Shown: piece by piece, positions 17,428 to 25,684 of the stretch
Numbering within the stretch: the first letter of the stretch is position 1
Layout: every line of letters begins with the position of its first letter
The notes under the pieces: model-generated
Seen by the model: only the letters and a program-made list of their open reading frames with translations
Told to the model about the DNA's origin: nothing
Databases searched by the model: none
Assembly (NCBI GenBank): GCA_964350445.1
Contig: CAYGKA010000003.1
Span: 1 to 64,000, forward strand
DNA from: Hwanghaeella sp964350445
Lineage (GTDB): Bacteria > Pseudomonadota > Alphaproteobacteria > UBA8366 > Aestuariispiraceae
Direction: 5' to 3'
Length of the DNA: 64,000 nucleotides
Made by a program: the position numbers and the translations under genes

Positions 17428-18099
17428 TCAATTCGAGCTGCGGGTTGCGACCAGGATCCAGTTCGGATCGTGCGAGCGGGTATCGCGCTTGAAGGTCCAG
17501 ATATCCGTCACCGACGCGACCGTATTGGGGTCGCCCTCGATGACTTTCCCGTCCGCGTCGTACAGCGCGTGAGCCTGCTGGCTGACGAACTTCACCGTGA
17601 TCAGCGCGTTCGACCCGTCCATCTTCGCTTCCAGGATATCGGCGCCGTCGATGCCGATCAGGACTTCTTCGAGCCGCTGGCCGGCGTCGGAGCGGGCTTT
17701 CAGCGCCTGGCGGAAATTGTCGAAAACCTCCGCGCTCAACAGATTTCGCAGGGTCTGCTCATCGCCTTCCGTATAGGCGGTCAGCACCATTTCGAACGCG
17801 GCCTTGGCGCCGCCGACGAATTCGCCCGGATGGAAATCGGGATCCGCGACCTTGACCTGCGTCAGGCCGGCATCCAGCGGACCTTCGGCCAGTTCGTCAT
17901 CCGTCCGGTCATGGGGCAGATGCACGACATTGCCGTTGTCGTTCTTCGCGTCGTCATCCTTCTTGCCGTTCCCGAAAACGGTTGGGGGCGGCTCTTGATG
18001 GCCGGTGCGGCGGCCCAGGACATTGCCGAGCCGAAGGATCAGGAAAAGCGCTATGCCCGCGAAGATGAGAATATCAATCAAGGTGAACTCGCTACCCAT
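17428..18099 (-). CDS. timA: Tim44-domain membrane-associated protein (TimA)
   Basis: This 223-residue protein has one N-terminal transmembrane segment (FTLIDILIFAGIALFLIL), an acidic linker and a C-terminal Tim44-like domain (FVGGAKAAFEMVLTAYTEGD onward). It is related to the C-terminal part of mitochondrial Tim44, which tethers the import motor. The bacterial protein is thought to be a membrane-associated chaperone or transport factor. I chose the ATG at 18099, which starts directly before the membrane helix; an upstream in-frame start adds 16 unlikely residues. It is transcribed with mltA. Confidence 0.88.
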   Translation of the reverse strand: MGSEFTLIDILIFAGIALFLILRLGNVLGRRTGHQEPPPTVFGNGKKDDDAKNDNGNVVHLPHDRTDDELAEGPLDAGLTQVKVADPDFHPGEFVGGAKAAFEMVLTAYTEGDEQTLRNLLSAEVFDNFRQALKARSDAGQRLEEVLIGIDGADILEAKMDGSNALITVKFVSQQAHALYDADGKVIEGDPNTVASVTDIWTFKRDTRSHDPNWILVATRSSN

Positions 18100-18496
18100 G
18101 TTGCAAGGGTTCCAAACACATGCCGGTGTCGAAGAATGAGCCGGCAAACAGACGGTTTCGCGCCCGCGCTTGGCTTGTTAGACCCCATTTGGTGTGGATT
18201 CTCAAGCAAAGAGCCCAGCGAAGGTGCGTTTCCGAAAAGCCGGACCCGTTCACCATTGCCCTTTGCCCGTCCAATCCCCACTCTCTACACCGTGTCCCAA
18301 GACAGCCGAGGGACCGGAAAACCGATTGAGGGACCGAGGTTGCGATGCGCCGGCCGGGCCGGAGACTGACGGTTTTGCGGGAAGTTTTCCCGGCCGCCGG
18401 CCTTCCATTCCTGGGTCATTTTTTGGCCCATTTCAGGCGCAGTACGTGATTGATCCCTCAAAGGGTTAGATAGGGCCCACGACAGCAGAGAGCAAG
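18100..18496. other. Divergent intergenic region between timA and fxsA
   Basis: These 397 bases separate two divergent genes and must hold both promoters. Short open frames here have no Shine-Dalgarno sequence or family resemblance, and I do not support any of them. Near the fxsA side, ATCCCTCAAAGGGTTA contains a small CCCT/AGGG dyad at about 18453-18466. I see no convincing -35/-10 pair. Confidence 0.4.
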
Positions 18497-19166
18497 ATGA
18501 CCGGTTTGATAATATTCCTGATACTGTTCGGCATTCCGATCGCCGAAATCGCCCTGTTCATCGAAGTGGGCGACAGGATCGGCCTTTGGGCCACGCTTGG
18601 CACCATTCTGCTGACCGCGTTGATCGGCACCGTGCTGGTCCGCGCGCAGGGCATGGCCGTGCTGTCGCGGATCAGACAGGAGACCGAGCAAGGCCGCCTG
18701 CCGGTGGGCGATCTGCTGTCCGGCGCCTGCCTCGTCATCGCCGGCCTGCTTCTGGTGACGCCGGGCTTCCTGACCGACTTCATTGGTTTTGCCCTGTTGA
18801 TCCCCGGTTTGCGCCTGTTGCTTGGGACGGCGCTGGTCCGGGCCTTGATTCGCAAGGGCGGCACGGTTCATTTTCAGGCGGCTGACTTCCGCTCCGGCGG
18901 CCCCGGGGCCGGTCCGGGCGGGATGCNNNNNNNNNNNNNNNNNNNNNNNNNNNNNNNNNNNNNNNNNNNNNNNNNNNNNNNNNNNNNNNNNNNNNNNNNN
19001 NNNNNNNNNNNNNNNNNNNNNNNNNNCCGGTGATGGAAGTGCCGGTGATGGAACTTCGCGTGATGGAACATCCGGCGACGGCCCAGACGACGACGGGCCG
19101 GACGACGACATCCGCAGACTGGAAGAAAAACAAGACGGACCGGAAGGGGAGACCCCGCGACGATGA
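18497..19166 (+). CDS. fxsA: FxsA family membrane protein, interrupted by an assembly gap
   Basis: FxsA is a small inner-membrane protein named for suppressing F-plasmid exclusion of phage T7. The part before the gap (143 residues) has the family pattern: IFLILFGIPIAEIALFIEVGD, LGTILLTALIGTVLVRAQG, then GDLLSGACLVIAGLLLVTPGFLTD. After the 100-N gap one frame gives a Gly/Asp-rich tail, GDGSAGDGTSRDGTSGDG, then DDDIRRLEEKQDG, ending in TGA at 19164-19166, which overlaps the next start (ATGA). Joining these as one gene is inference. The frame and true length across the gap are unknown. Confidence 0.75.
18927..19026. other. Run of 100 N: scaffold gap
   Basis: Exactly 100 unknown bases, the conventional placeholder for a gap of unknown length, lie inside the fxsA C-terminal region. 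The right flank is a 15-bp tandem repeat, so a collapsed repeat is the likely cause. Confidence 0.97.
19029..19103 (+). repeat. 15-bp tandem repeat encoding GDGTS-like pentapeptides
   Basis: Five degenerate 15-bp units follow the gap. The first three share GTGATGGAA and encode GDGSA, GDGTS and RDGTS; the last two, GDGPD and DDGPD, are more diverged. Homogeneity increases toward the gap, so more copies probably lie within it. Confidence 0.75.
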
Positions 19167-19732
19167 TGATGATCCGCCACGGCCAATCCGAATTCAACGT
19201 GATCTATGCCAAGACACGGAAGGATCCAGGCATCCGGGACCCCCGGCTGACGGATCTGGGCAAGGAACAGGCGCGCGCCGCGGCGGAGCAGCTTCGGTCC
19301 CACGGCCTGACGCGTATTATCGCCAGCCCCTATTGGCGGACGCTGGAAACCGCCGAATTGATTGCCGAAGTCCTGGACCTTCCGATCACGACGAACCCGA
19401 TCGTCGGCGAGCATTGCGCCTTCGTTTCCGACCTGGGCTCGCCCGTGGCGGCGTTGCGGGCGCGTTGGCCGCATGTGGCGTTCGGCGACTTGGCGGATGA
19501 ATGGTGGCCGCAAATCGTCGAGGAACATCATCATGTCGATGCCCGGGCCAGGACGTTTCGCGACTGGGCCCGCGCCGTCGAGCCGCGGCACGACATCCTG
19601 GTCGTCAGCCATTGGGGGTTTCTGCGGGCTTTGACGGGCCATCAGATGCCGAACTGCGGCATGCTGCGTTTCGACCCGGTCAGCGCGCATCCCGGCGGCG
19701 GCGATATTGTTGCCCCGCTTGAGGCATGTTAG
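19163..19732 (+). CDS. Histidine phosphatase family protein
   Basis: This 189-residue phosphoglycerate-mutase-like enzyme opens with the phosphohistidine motif IRHGQSEFN and has the second catalytic His in VVSHWGFLRAL. Such proteins dephosphorylate small metabolites or proteins; the substrate here is unknown. Three consecutive ATG codons (19163, 19166, 19169) could each be the start. The first overlaps the presumed fxsA stop, giving a coupled fxsA-phosphatase pair. The secB gene follows after 100 bases. Confidence 0.87.
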   Translation: MMMIRHGQSEFNVIYAKTRKDPGIRDPRLTDLGKEQARAAAEQLRSHGLTRIIASPYWRTLETAELIAEVLDLPITTNPIVGEHCAFVSDLGSPVAALRARWPHVAFGDLADEWWPQIVEEHHHVDARARTFRDWARAVEPRHDILVVSHWGFLRALTGHQMPNCGMLRFDPVSAHPGGGDIVAPLEAC

Positions 19733-19832
19733 ACGACCAACCCCACATCCAACACGCCTCTGGACCTACCTGGACGGCAAGAACACATGACCGGCCGCCG
19801 CGACGCGCGAGGCCGGCGCACGAGGCCGAAGA

Positions 19833-20378
19833 ATGAGCGATACCGAAGACCAGTCCCTTCCGAATGGCGCAGCCGATGGCACCGCTGACGGCGCAGCCGA
19901 CACGCAGAAGAGCGGCGACGCGCAGCAACAGCCGCCGCTGACCATCGTGCATCAATACGTGAAGGACCTGTCCTTCGAAAATCCGTCGACGCCGCGCCTC
20001 CAGGTCTCGCCGGGCGTGGCGCCCACGGTGGATGTCAAAGTGGACGTGACGGCGACGGCGCTGGACGAGAAGGTCTTCGAAGTCGCCCTGCACACCTCCT
20101 TCAAGGCGACCGCGAAGGAACATGTCATTTATATGGGTGAGTTGGTCTATGCCTGCGTCGCCCATCTTGGGAATGTCCGTCAGCAGGACATGGAACCGCT
20201 GCTGTTGATCGAAACGCCGCGGCTTCTGTTTCCCTATGCCCGCGCCATCATCAGCAACGCGACGCGCGATGGCGGTTTCCAGCCGCTGATCCTGACGCCG
20301 TTCGATTTCATCGGCCTGTACCGCAAGCGGCTTGAAGGGCGCGCCGCGCAGCATTCCACGGAAACCGGGAACGCCTAG
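19833..20378 (+). CDS. secB: Protein-export chaperone SecB
   Basis: SecB is a tetrameric cytoplasmic chaperone that keeps preproteins unfolded and hands them to SecA. The 181-residue product has a long acidic, Gly/Ala/Asp-rich N-terminal tail (about 35 residues) before the conserved core: QYVKDLSFENP, VALHTSFKATAKE, YACVAHLGN, LLIETPRLLFPYAR and the C-terminal LTPFDFIGLYRKR. The core is complete, and the extended N-terminus is common in Alphaproteobacteria. It is convergent with dnaQ. Confidence 0.95.
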   Translation: MSDTEDQSLPNGAADGTADGAADTQKSGDAQQQPPLTIVHQYVKDLSFENPSTPRLQVSPGVAPTVDVKVDVTATALDEKVFEVALHTSFKATAKEHVIYMGELVYACVAHLGNVRQQDMEPLLLIETPRLLFPYARAIISNATRDGGFQPLILTPFDFIGLYRKRLEGRAAQHSTETGNA

Positions 20379-20407
20379 GGACCGGTGACGGGAAAACGGC
20401 GCGCGGT

Positions 20408-21094
20408 CTAGTCCCGCGTCCAGATCGGGTTGTCGATCCGGGTCAGCAGGTCCGCATGGGCGGCAAGCTCCGCTTCGCCGGCCGCGTGCGGGCGGGGCGG
20501 CCGGAACGTGCGTTCGATCGCCGGTTTGGCAAACCCCGCCTCTTCATCGTCGGCGTCGTCCGCCGCCAGACTGAGGCCGATCTGCTTGCCGCCGAGAAGC
20601 TCGATATAGACTTCCGCCAGCAATTCGGAATCGAGAAGCGCCCCATGTTTGGTGCGCGCCGTATTGTCGATGCCGAAACGATTGCACAATGCGTCCAGGT
20701 TGGCCTGGGCGCCGGGGAATTTGCGCCGCGCCATCGCCACCGTGTCGCGGGTGCGTTCCATCGGTATCGGCGGGCGGCCGACGCGCGCCAGTTCGGCATT
20801 GATGAACTTCATGTCGAATTCTGCGTTGTGGATCACCAGCCTGGCGTCGCCGATGAATTCGAGGAACTTGTCCGCCACATCCGCGAATAACGGTTTGTCG
20901 GCCAGGAAATCGTTGGCCAGGCCATGGATGCGGTAGGCCTCATCCGGCATGTCCCGTTCCGGGTTCAGATATTCGTGCAGATAACTGCCGGTGACCGAAA
21001 AGTTCACCATTTCGACGCAGCCGATTTCGACGATGCGGTGGCCGGAATTCGGGTCCAGGCCCGTGGTTTCTGTGTCGAGTACGATTTCGCGCAT
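20408..21094 (-). CDS. dnaQ: DNA polymerase III epsilon subunit, proofreading exonuclease
   Basis: DnaQ is the 3'-5' exonuclease of the replicase. All three exonuclease motifs are present: Exo I VLDTETTGLDP, Exo II VIHNAEFDMKF, and Exo III epsilon with TKHGALLDSELLAEVY. The 228-residue length is normal, and the C-terminal tail after the catalytic domain would contact the alpha subunit. The frame stays open upstream into coaE, but the ATG at 21094 gives the canonical MREIVLDTET start. It is last in the ppsR-maf-aroE-coaE-dnaQ series leading away from the origin. Confidence 0.95.
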   Translation of the reverse strand: MREIVLDTETTGLDPNSGHRIVEIGCVEMVNFSVTGSYLHEYLNPERDMPDEAYRIHGLANDFLADKPLFADVADKFLEFIGDARLVIHNAEFDMKFINAELARVGRPPIPMERTRDTVAMARRKFPGAQANLDALCNRFGIDNTARTKHGALLDSELLAEVYIELLGGKQIGLSLAADDADDEEAGFAKPAIERTFRPPRPHAAGEAELAAHADLLTRIDNPIWTRD

Positions 21095-21135
21095 GTCCGG
21101 TCTTCCGCCCCCCAGATTGTCGGCTAGGTCTTCCG

Positions 21136-21825
21136 CTAGATCTTCCGCAGCCAGGATAGAATGATTGGCCGGGTCGGACCAGGGCTGTAGGAGCGGGGTT
21201 TGTAGGCACCGGTCCGCGGCGGCCAGATCTTGCCCCGGCGGGTGCGGGCCAGTTTGACGATCCGCCGCACCGCGCGCCGGACCCGCGCCTTGCCGAGGCC
21301 GGTATTCACGACCACGTCGGCGAGGCGGCGTTTCGCCGCGTCGGGCATTTGTTTGGCCCGGATGGCGTCCAGCCGTTCCCGGGTCACGCCCGGGCGGGCC
21401 AGCACGCGGGCCGCTTGAACGAAATGCGGCGCGGTCACCAGGACCGTCATGTCGCATTTCCTTTCGCCATGGGTTTCGAACAGCAGCGGCACGTCCACGA
21501 CCACGACCGGTTTCCGCCGCCGCGCGGCGTTGGCGATGAAGCCGGCGCGTTCGGCAGAAACCATCGGATGCAGGATGGATTCCAGTTTCTTCAACGCGGC
21601 GGGGTCGCCGAAGACACGCTTGCCCAGGGCTGCGCGGTCGACCGCGCCGTCGACGGTGACGCCGGGAAAGGCCGCTTCGATCGCCGGCACGGCCTTGCCG
21701 CCGGACGCCATCAACCGGTGAACGATGGCGTCGGCATCCTGGACCGGCACACCGAGTGCCTTGAACATCGAACTCGTCGTGCTCTTTCCCATGCCGATCG
21801 ACCCTGTGAGTCCTATAACAAACAT
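21136..21825 (-). CDS. coaE: Dephospho-CoA kinase
   Basis: CoaE phosphorylates dephospho-CoA, the last step of coenzyme A synthesis. The P-loop reads GLTGSIGMGKST at the N-terminus, followed by the family segments DADAIVH, LESILHPMV and VVDVPLLFETHGE. At 229 residues it is slightly long, with a basic C-terminal tail (KPRSYSPGPTRP) that looks nonessential. It is followed 41 bases later by dnaQ on the same strand. Confidence 0.95.
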   Translation of the reverse strand: MFVIGLTGSIGMGKSTTSSMFKALGVPVQDADAIVHRLMASGGKAVPAIEAAFPGVTVDGAVDRAALGKRVFGDPAALKKLESILHPMVSAERAGFIANAARRRKPVVVVDVPLLFETHGERKCDMTVLVTAPHFVQAARVLARPGVTRERLDAIRAKQMPDAAKRRLADVVVNTGLGKARVRRAVRRIVKLARTRRGKIWPPRTGAYKPRSYSPGPTRPIILSWLRKI

Positions 21826-21871
21826 GGTGTTTTAATCCGGTCGCAATCCGATTTCTGGTTTCGTTTCAGCT

Positions 21872-22711
21872 CTATTTGGCGCCGAGCACGATTTCGCGCA
21901 GCCCCTGCGTCACGGCGGGCCGGACACCGAACCAGGCCTCGAAGCCCGGCACCGCCTGATGCAGCAGCATGCCCAATCCGTCCACCGTGCGGTTTCCACG
22001 CCGCATCGCTTCGGCGAGCAACGGCGTGACGAGCGGGGTATAGACGATATCGGTCACCAGCGCGCTTGTCGGCAAGGCGTCCAGGCGCAAATACAAGGGC
22101 GGCTGGCCCTGCATGCCCAGCGAGGTCGTATTGGCCAGCAGGGCGCAATCGGCCAGCGCATCGCCCGCTTGATGGAATGGCACCACCTCGACATGCGGGG
22201 CGAAATCCGCAGCCAGTGCCTCGGCCCTTTCCATCGTTCGATTGGCCAGGCGTACCTTGGGCGCGCCGGCGCGGATCAAACCATACAGGACGGCGCGCGC
22301 GGCGCCGCCCGCGCCCAGAACCATCGTGGTGCCCGCCGCCGGGTTCCAGGTCGGGTCCGACAGGTGAAGATTGTCGATGAAGCCGGCATGGTCGGTATTG
22401 CTTCCGGTGATGTGACCTTGGTCGTCGATCACCAGCGTGTTCACCGCGCCGATCTTGCGCGCGTCATCGGCCACGGTGTCACACAGGCCCATCACCGCCT
22501 GTTTGTGCGGGACGGTCACGTTCGACCCTTTGAACCCCATGGCGCGCAGCCCGGCAACGGCGCGCGGCAGATGGTCGGGCGCGACCGCCATTGGAATATA
22601 GGCGCCGTCCACCCGGTAATGATCGAGCCAGTATCCATGCAATACCGGTGACTTGGAATGACTGATCGGCCAGCCCATCACACCGGCCAGTTTCGCGGCG
22701 CCGGAAATCAT
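21872..22711 (-). CDS. aroE: Shikimate dehydrogenase
   Basis: AroE reduces 3-dehydroshikimate with NADPH in aromatic amino acid synthesis. The 279-residue protein has GWPISHSKSPVLHG at the N-terminus, the catalytic Lys in SNVTVPHKQ, the catalytic Asp in NTDHAGF, and the NADP-binding VLGAGGAARAVLYGL. Its ATG overlaps the maf stop (ATGA), so the two are translationally coupled. Confidence 0.96.
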   Translation of the reverse strand: MISGAAKLAGVMGWPISHSKSPVLHGYWLDHYRVDGAYIPMAVAPDHLPRAVAGLRAMGFKGSNVTVPHKQAVMGLCDTVADDARKIGAVNTLVIDDQGHITGSNTDHAGFIDNLHLSDPTWNPAAGTTMVLGAGGAARAVLYGLIRAGAPKVRLANRTMERAEALAADFAPHVEVVPFHQAGDALADCALLANTTSLGMQGQPPLYLRLDALPTSALVTDIVYTPLVTPLLAEAMRRGNRTVDGLGMLLHQAVPGFEAWFGVRPAVTQGLREIVLGAK

Positions 22712-23325
22712 TTCTGCACTACCCCGTGATGACGAAGGAAATCCAGCAAGGGCAATAACGGAAGACCGAGGATAGTGAAATAGTCGCCTTCGATTTTCGA
22801 GAAGAGTTGCGCGCCTATGCCTTCCAGCCGGTATCCCCCGACGGAGGCGAGAGCGTCGTCCCCGGCCGCGGCGACATAGTCCTTCAGGAAGGCGTCCGAG
22901 AAATCCCGCATGGTCAGCGCCGCGCGTTCCGCCGTGTGCCAGATACGCCGTCCCTGTTCATGGATGCAAAGCGCCGCTTCCAGGTGATGCGTCTTGCCGC
23001 GCAGGGCCATAAGCTGCGCGTGCAGGGTTGCCGGGTCCGGCGGCTTGTCGAACCAGATGCCGTTGCAGTCCAGCATCTGATCGGCGCCGATCACCAGCGC
23101 GTCGGGATGGCGGGCGGATATCTTCGCCGCTTTCAGATCGGCGAGCGCGATGGCGACGTCACGCGCGGTGGCGCCTTCGGCCTTCAGCGAGTCCTTCACG
23201 CTTTCCTCGTCGATCCGCGCCGGTTCAACCGTAAACGCGATGCCGGCGCCACGCAGCAGATCCGCCCGCGCCGAGCTGGCGGAAGCGAGAATGATACGGC
23301 GGACCGTCGCCGGCGTTTCCGTCAC
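22708..23325 (-). CDS. Maf family nucleoside triphosphate pyrophosphatase
   Basis: Maf proteins hydrolyse dTTP, UTP or modified nucleotides and so keep them out of DNA and RNA. This 205-residue product has the N-terminal signature ILASASSARADLLR, a conserved Glu in RIDEESVKD, LVIGADQML and the GGYRLEGIGAQLFSKIEGD end segment. Which Maf subfamily (YhdE-like dTTP/UTP or YceF-like) it belongs to is not clear from sequence alone. It overlaps ppsR upstream and aroE downstream by four bases each. Confidence 0.93.
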   Translation of the reverse strand: MTETPATVRRIILASASSARADLLRGAGIAFTVEPARIDEESVKDSLKAEGATARDVAIALADLKAAKISARHPDALVIGADQMLDCNGIWFDKPPDPATLHAQLMALRGKTHHLEAALCIHEQGRRIWHTAERAALTMRDFSDAFLKDYVAAAGDDALASVGGYRLEGIGAQLFSKIEGDYFTILGLPLLPLLDFLRHHGVVQK

Positions 23326-24149
23326 TTCGCGACGTCCCTGTTTTCAAGATGCTGCATGATCGACGCGGCCGTTTCCTCGATCGACCGGCGGCTGACATCG
23401 ATGATCGGCCAACCCTGTTCGGTAAAGGTGCGCCGGGCGGCGTTCACCTCCGCGCGCACGGTTTCCAGATCGACATAATCGGTTTCGCGGTCTTCCGAGA
23501 TCATCCGCAGACGGTTGCGGCGAACCTGAACCAGACGGGCCGGGTCCTTGGTCAGCCCGATGACCAGCGGTTCGCTCGGCTTGTTCTTGAACGACAGCAG
23601 TTCCGCCGGCAGCGGGACGCCGGGGACGATCGGCACATTGGCGGCCTTGATCCCGCGGTTCGCCAGATACAAGCAGGTCGGCGATTTCGAGGTCCGCGAC
23701 ACGCCGGTCAGGATGACATCGGACGCGGCGAGGTTCCACAGGCCCTGTCCGTCATCATGGTTCAAGGCGAATTGCATCGCCTCGATCCGCTCGAAATATT
23801 CGTCATCCAGCAAATGCTGGCGGCCGGGCATGTCACGGCTTTCCTCACCAAGATACTTCGAAAACGCGGCGATGATCGGATCGAGGACGGAGATCGCCGG
23901 TACGGCAAGCTGCCGGCAGCCGGTGTCGATGCGCTCGCGCACCTCCTTGTTGACCAGGGTGTAGAGAACAATCCCCGGATTCTGGGACACGGCCTGGAGG
24001 ATCTTGTCGACCTGGGCGGCGGTTCTGATCAGCGGCCAGGAATGTTCAACGACATGGGTATCCTCGAACTGGACAAGGCAGGCCTTGGCGAGAGAGTGCA
24101 CCGTCTCACCGGTCGAATCCGAGATCAAATGTACGTGCACCTGGGTCAC
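23322..24149 (-). CDS. ppsR: PEP synthase / PPDK regulatory protein (PpsR, DUF299)
   Basis: This family both phosphorylates (ADP-dependent) and dephosphorylates pyruvate, phosphate dikinase or PEP synthetase, switching it off and on. Marks are HLISDSTGETVH at the N-terminus, the P-loop GVSRTSKSPTCLYLANRG and the TKDPARLVQVRRNRL segment. I chose the GTG at 24149, which follows AAAGGGGG at a 5-base spacing and gives 275 residues, the family length; an upstream ATG in the same frame lies inside the origin region. Its neighbour across the divergent gap is hemE, the arrangement that flanks the Caulobacter and Rickettsia origins. Confidence 0.93.
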   Translation of the reverse strand: MTQVHVHLISDSTGETVHSLAKACLVQFEDTHVVEHSWPLIRTAAQVDKILQAVSQNPGIVLYTLVNKEVRERIDTGCRQLAVPAISVLDPIIAAFSKYLGEESRDMPGRQHLLDDEYFERIEAMQFALNHDDGQGLWNLAASDVILTGVSRTSKSPTCLYLANRGIKAANVPIVPGVPLPAELLSFKNKPSEPLVIGLTKDPARLVQVRRNRLRMISEDRETDYVDLETVRAEVNAARRTFTEQGWPIIDVSRRSIEETAASIMQHLENRDVAK

Positions 24150-24392
24150 CGGCACCCCCTTTGCCCCTGTGGATGAAATTCGGGATAAGTTATGCAGAAA
24201 CGGCAAAGCCGTGACCATCCCCATTCGCGCATTCTTTCACGACGGGTTTCACACAGTCTCGCCACTCGTGGATGGTTTACTACACGCCCGCTAATGACAG
24301 GGGAAACTTTCCTCCATCCGGCAGTTGTCCACCCCGGCCGTCGGTTCGGTTTGGGTATGAAAACCATACGGTCGGGCCGGGTTGGGTCCGTT

Positions 24393-24427
24393 CTATTCAC
24401 AGCTGTGAAATTCGCCGTTGTGAATAG
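24393..24427. other. Inverted pair of identical DnaA-box-like 9-mers
   Basis: CTATTCACA occurs at 24393-24401 on the plus strand and again at 24419-24427 on the minus strand. It differs from the TTATNCACA consensus only at the first base. The first copy also overlaps the palindrome TTCACAGCTGTGAA. The pair sits directly before the trinucleotide tract, where origin-melting DnaA boxes are expected. Confidence 0.65.
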
Positions 24428-24468
24428 TGGAAAAGCTGGTGACAGATAATAATCCCCAGGACTCACCC

Positions 24469-24513
24469 CTACTACAACCACAACTACAATCCTCTTTGAA
24501 TCTATATATTTGT
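24469..24513 (+). other. DnaA-trio-like tract and AT-rich unwinding element
   Basis: 24469-24490 reads as CTA CTA CAA CCA CAA CTA CAA, i.e. TTG/TAG/TGG triplets on the other strand. It is followed by the AT-rich TCTATATATTTG (24501-24512). The order box, GC-rich spacer, trio, AT-rich DNA is that described for bacterial origin-unwinding regions. Confidence 0.6.
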
Positions 24514-24608
24514 AGGAATCGGTGTTGATGAATGGGCCATAGTCGGGAATGTAGGGCGCCTGGGACCGGGCAGGCGGCGTCGGCGAGAGACGTCCGATCC
24601 GGTCAATC

Positions 24609-25652
24609 ATGAAGGAAGAGGTGATCGGGGTGAAACCGTTTTTGCGCGTCCTGGCCGGTGAGACATTGGAAAAGCCCCCCGTATGGCTGATGCGGCAAGC
24701 CGGCCGGTACTTGCCGGAATACCGGAAGATCCGGTCGCAGGCCAATGGCTTCCTGGACATGTGCTACACGCCGGAATGGGCCGCCGAAGTAACCCTGCAG
24801 CCGATCCGCCGTTACGGTTTCGACGCGGCGATCCTGTTCTCGGACATCCTGGTCGTGCCGGATGCGTTGGGCCAGGAAGTGACCTTTGTTGAAGGGGAAG
24901 GGCCGAAGCTGGATCCGATCAGGGATGCCGCCGGCCTGTCGGCGCTGTCCACCAATTGGATCAGACAGCGTCTGCAACCGGTTTTCGAGACCATAGAGCG
25001 GGTGAAACCGGAATTGCCGGAGGATGTAGCCTTCATCGGCTTTGCGGGCTCTCCGTGGACCGTGGCGACCTATATGGTCGAAGGCAGCGGCAGCCGTGAC
25101 TACGCCAAGGTCAAGCATTGGGCCTATTCCGATCCGGAAGGGTTCGGCCGGCTGATGGATCTCTTGGTCGACGGCACAAGCGACTACCTGATCGCGCAGA
25201 TAGATACCGGCGTCGAGGCGATACAGCTTTTCGACACCTGGGCCAGCGTGTTGCCGGAAGAGAAGTTCGACAGCCTGGTCATCGAACCGACGCGGCGGAT
25301 CGTGGAAAAGGTGCGGGCGGTGCATCCGACCATTCCGATTATCGGATTTCCGCGCGGGGCAGGGCCTTCCTATCCGAAGTATCTCGAGCGGACGGGCGTG
25401 ACCGCACTGGGGTTGGATACGACCGTACCGGTCGATTGGGCCGCGAAGAACCTTCAGCCGCTGGCCCCGGTTCAGGGCAATTTGGATCCGCATCATCTGC
25501 TGTTCGGCGGCGATGGTCTGAAACAGAGTGCGAAACGTATCCTGAAGGGGCTGTCCAAGGGCCCGCATATCTTCAATCTGGGCCACGGCATCATCAAGGA
25601 AACGCCGCCGGAACATGTGAGCGAGCTGCTCACCTATATCCGGTATCCCTGA
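24609..25652 (+). CDS. hemE: Uroporphyrinogen decarboxylase
   Basis: HemE removes four carboxyl groups from uroporphyrinogen III to give coproporphyrinogen III. The 347-residue barrel has the family signature WLMRQAGRYLPEYRK near the N-terminus, the catalytic Asp in AILFSDILVVPDALG, GFAGSPWTVATYMVEG and the C-terminal NLGHGI. It is the first gene to the right of the predicted origin and heads hemE-hemH-hemJ. Confidence 0.97.
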   Translation: MKEEVIGVKPFLRVLAGETLEKPPVWLMRQAGRYLPEYRKIRSQANGFLDMCYTPEWAAEVTLQPIRRYGFDAAILFSDILVVPDALGQEVTFVEGEGPKLDPIRDAAGLSALSTNWIRQRLQPVFETIERVKPELPEDVAFIGFAGSPWTVATYMVEGSGSRDYAKVKHWAYSDPEGFGRLMDLLVDGTSDYLIAQIDTGVEAIQLFDTWASVLPEEKFDSLVIEPTRRIVEKVRAVHPTIPIIGFPRGAGPSYPKYLERTGVTALGLDTTVPVDWAAKNLQPLAPVQGNLDPHHLLFGGDGLKQSAKRILKGLSKGPHIFNLGHGIIKETPPEHVSELLTYIRYP

Positions 25653-25684
25653 ACCGCCGGCGCGCCGCGACCAAGCGAGGGACC

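Larger units (their letters stand above)
24150..24608. other. Predicted chromosomal replication origin (oriC)
   Basis: This 459-bp gene-free region lies between divergent ppsR and hemE, the pair that flanks the known origins of Caulobacter and Rickettsia. It has DnaA-box-like 9-mers: TCATCCACA (minus, 24168-24176), TTATGCAGA (24190-24198), CCATCCACG (minus, 24267-24275), TTGTCCACC (24325-24333) and two CTATTCACA copies. None is a perfect TTATCCACA. A trinucleotide tract and an AT-rich stretch follow. Flanking genes run outward on both sides, and parS/parAB lie 7-12 kb away. dnaA is not in the window. It must also carry the ppsR and hemE promoters. Confidence 0.8.

Noticed and set aside
20379..20407. 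Terminator between secB and dnaQ
   Set aside because: Only a short imperfect GGGAC/GTCCC dyad and no T-run.
24182..24190. GGGATAAGT as a reverse DnaA box
   Set aside because: Only TTATCCC matches; too short to count as a box by itself.
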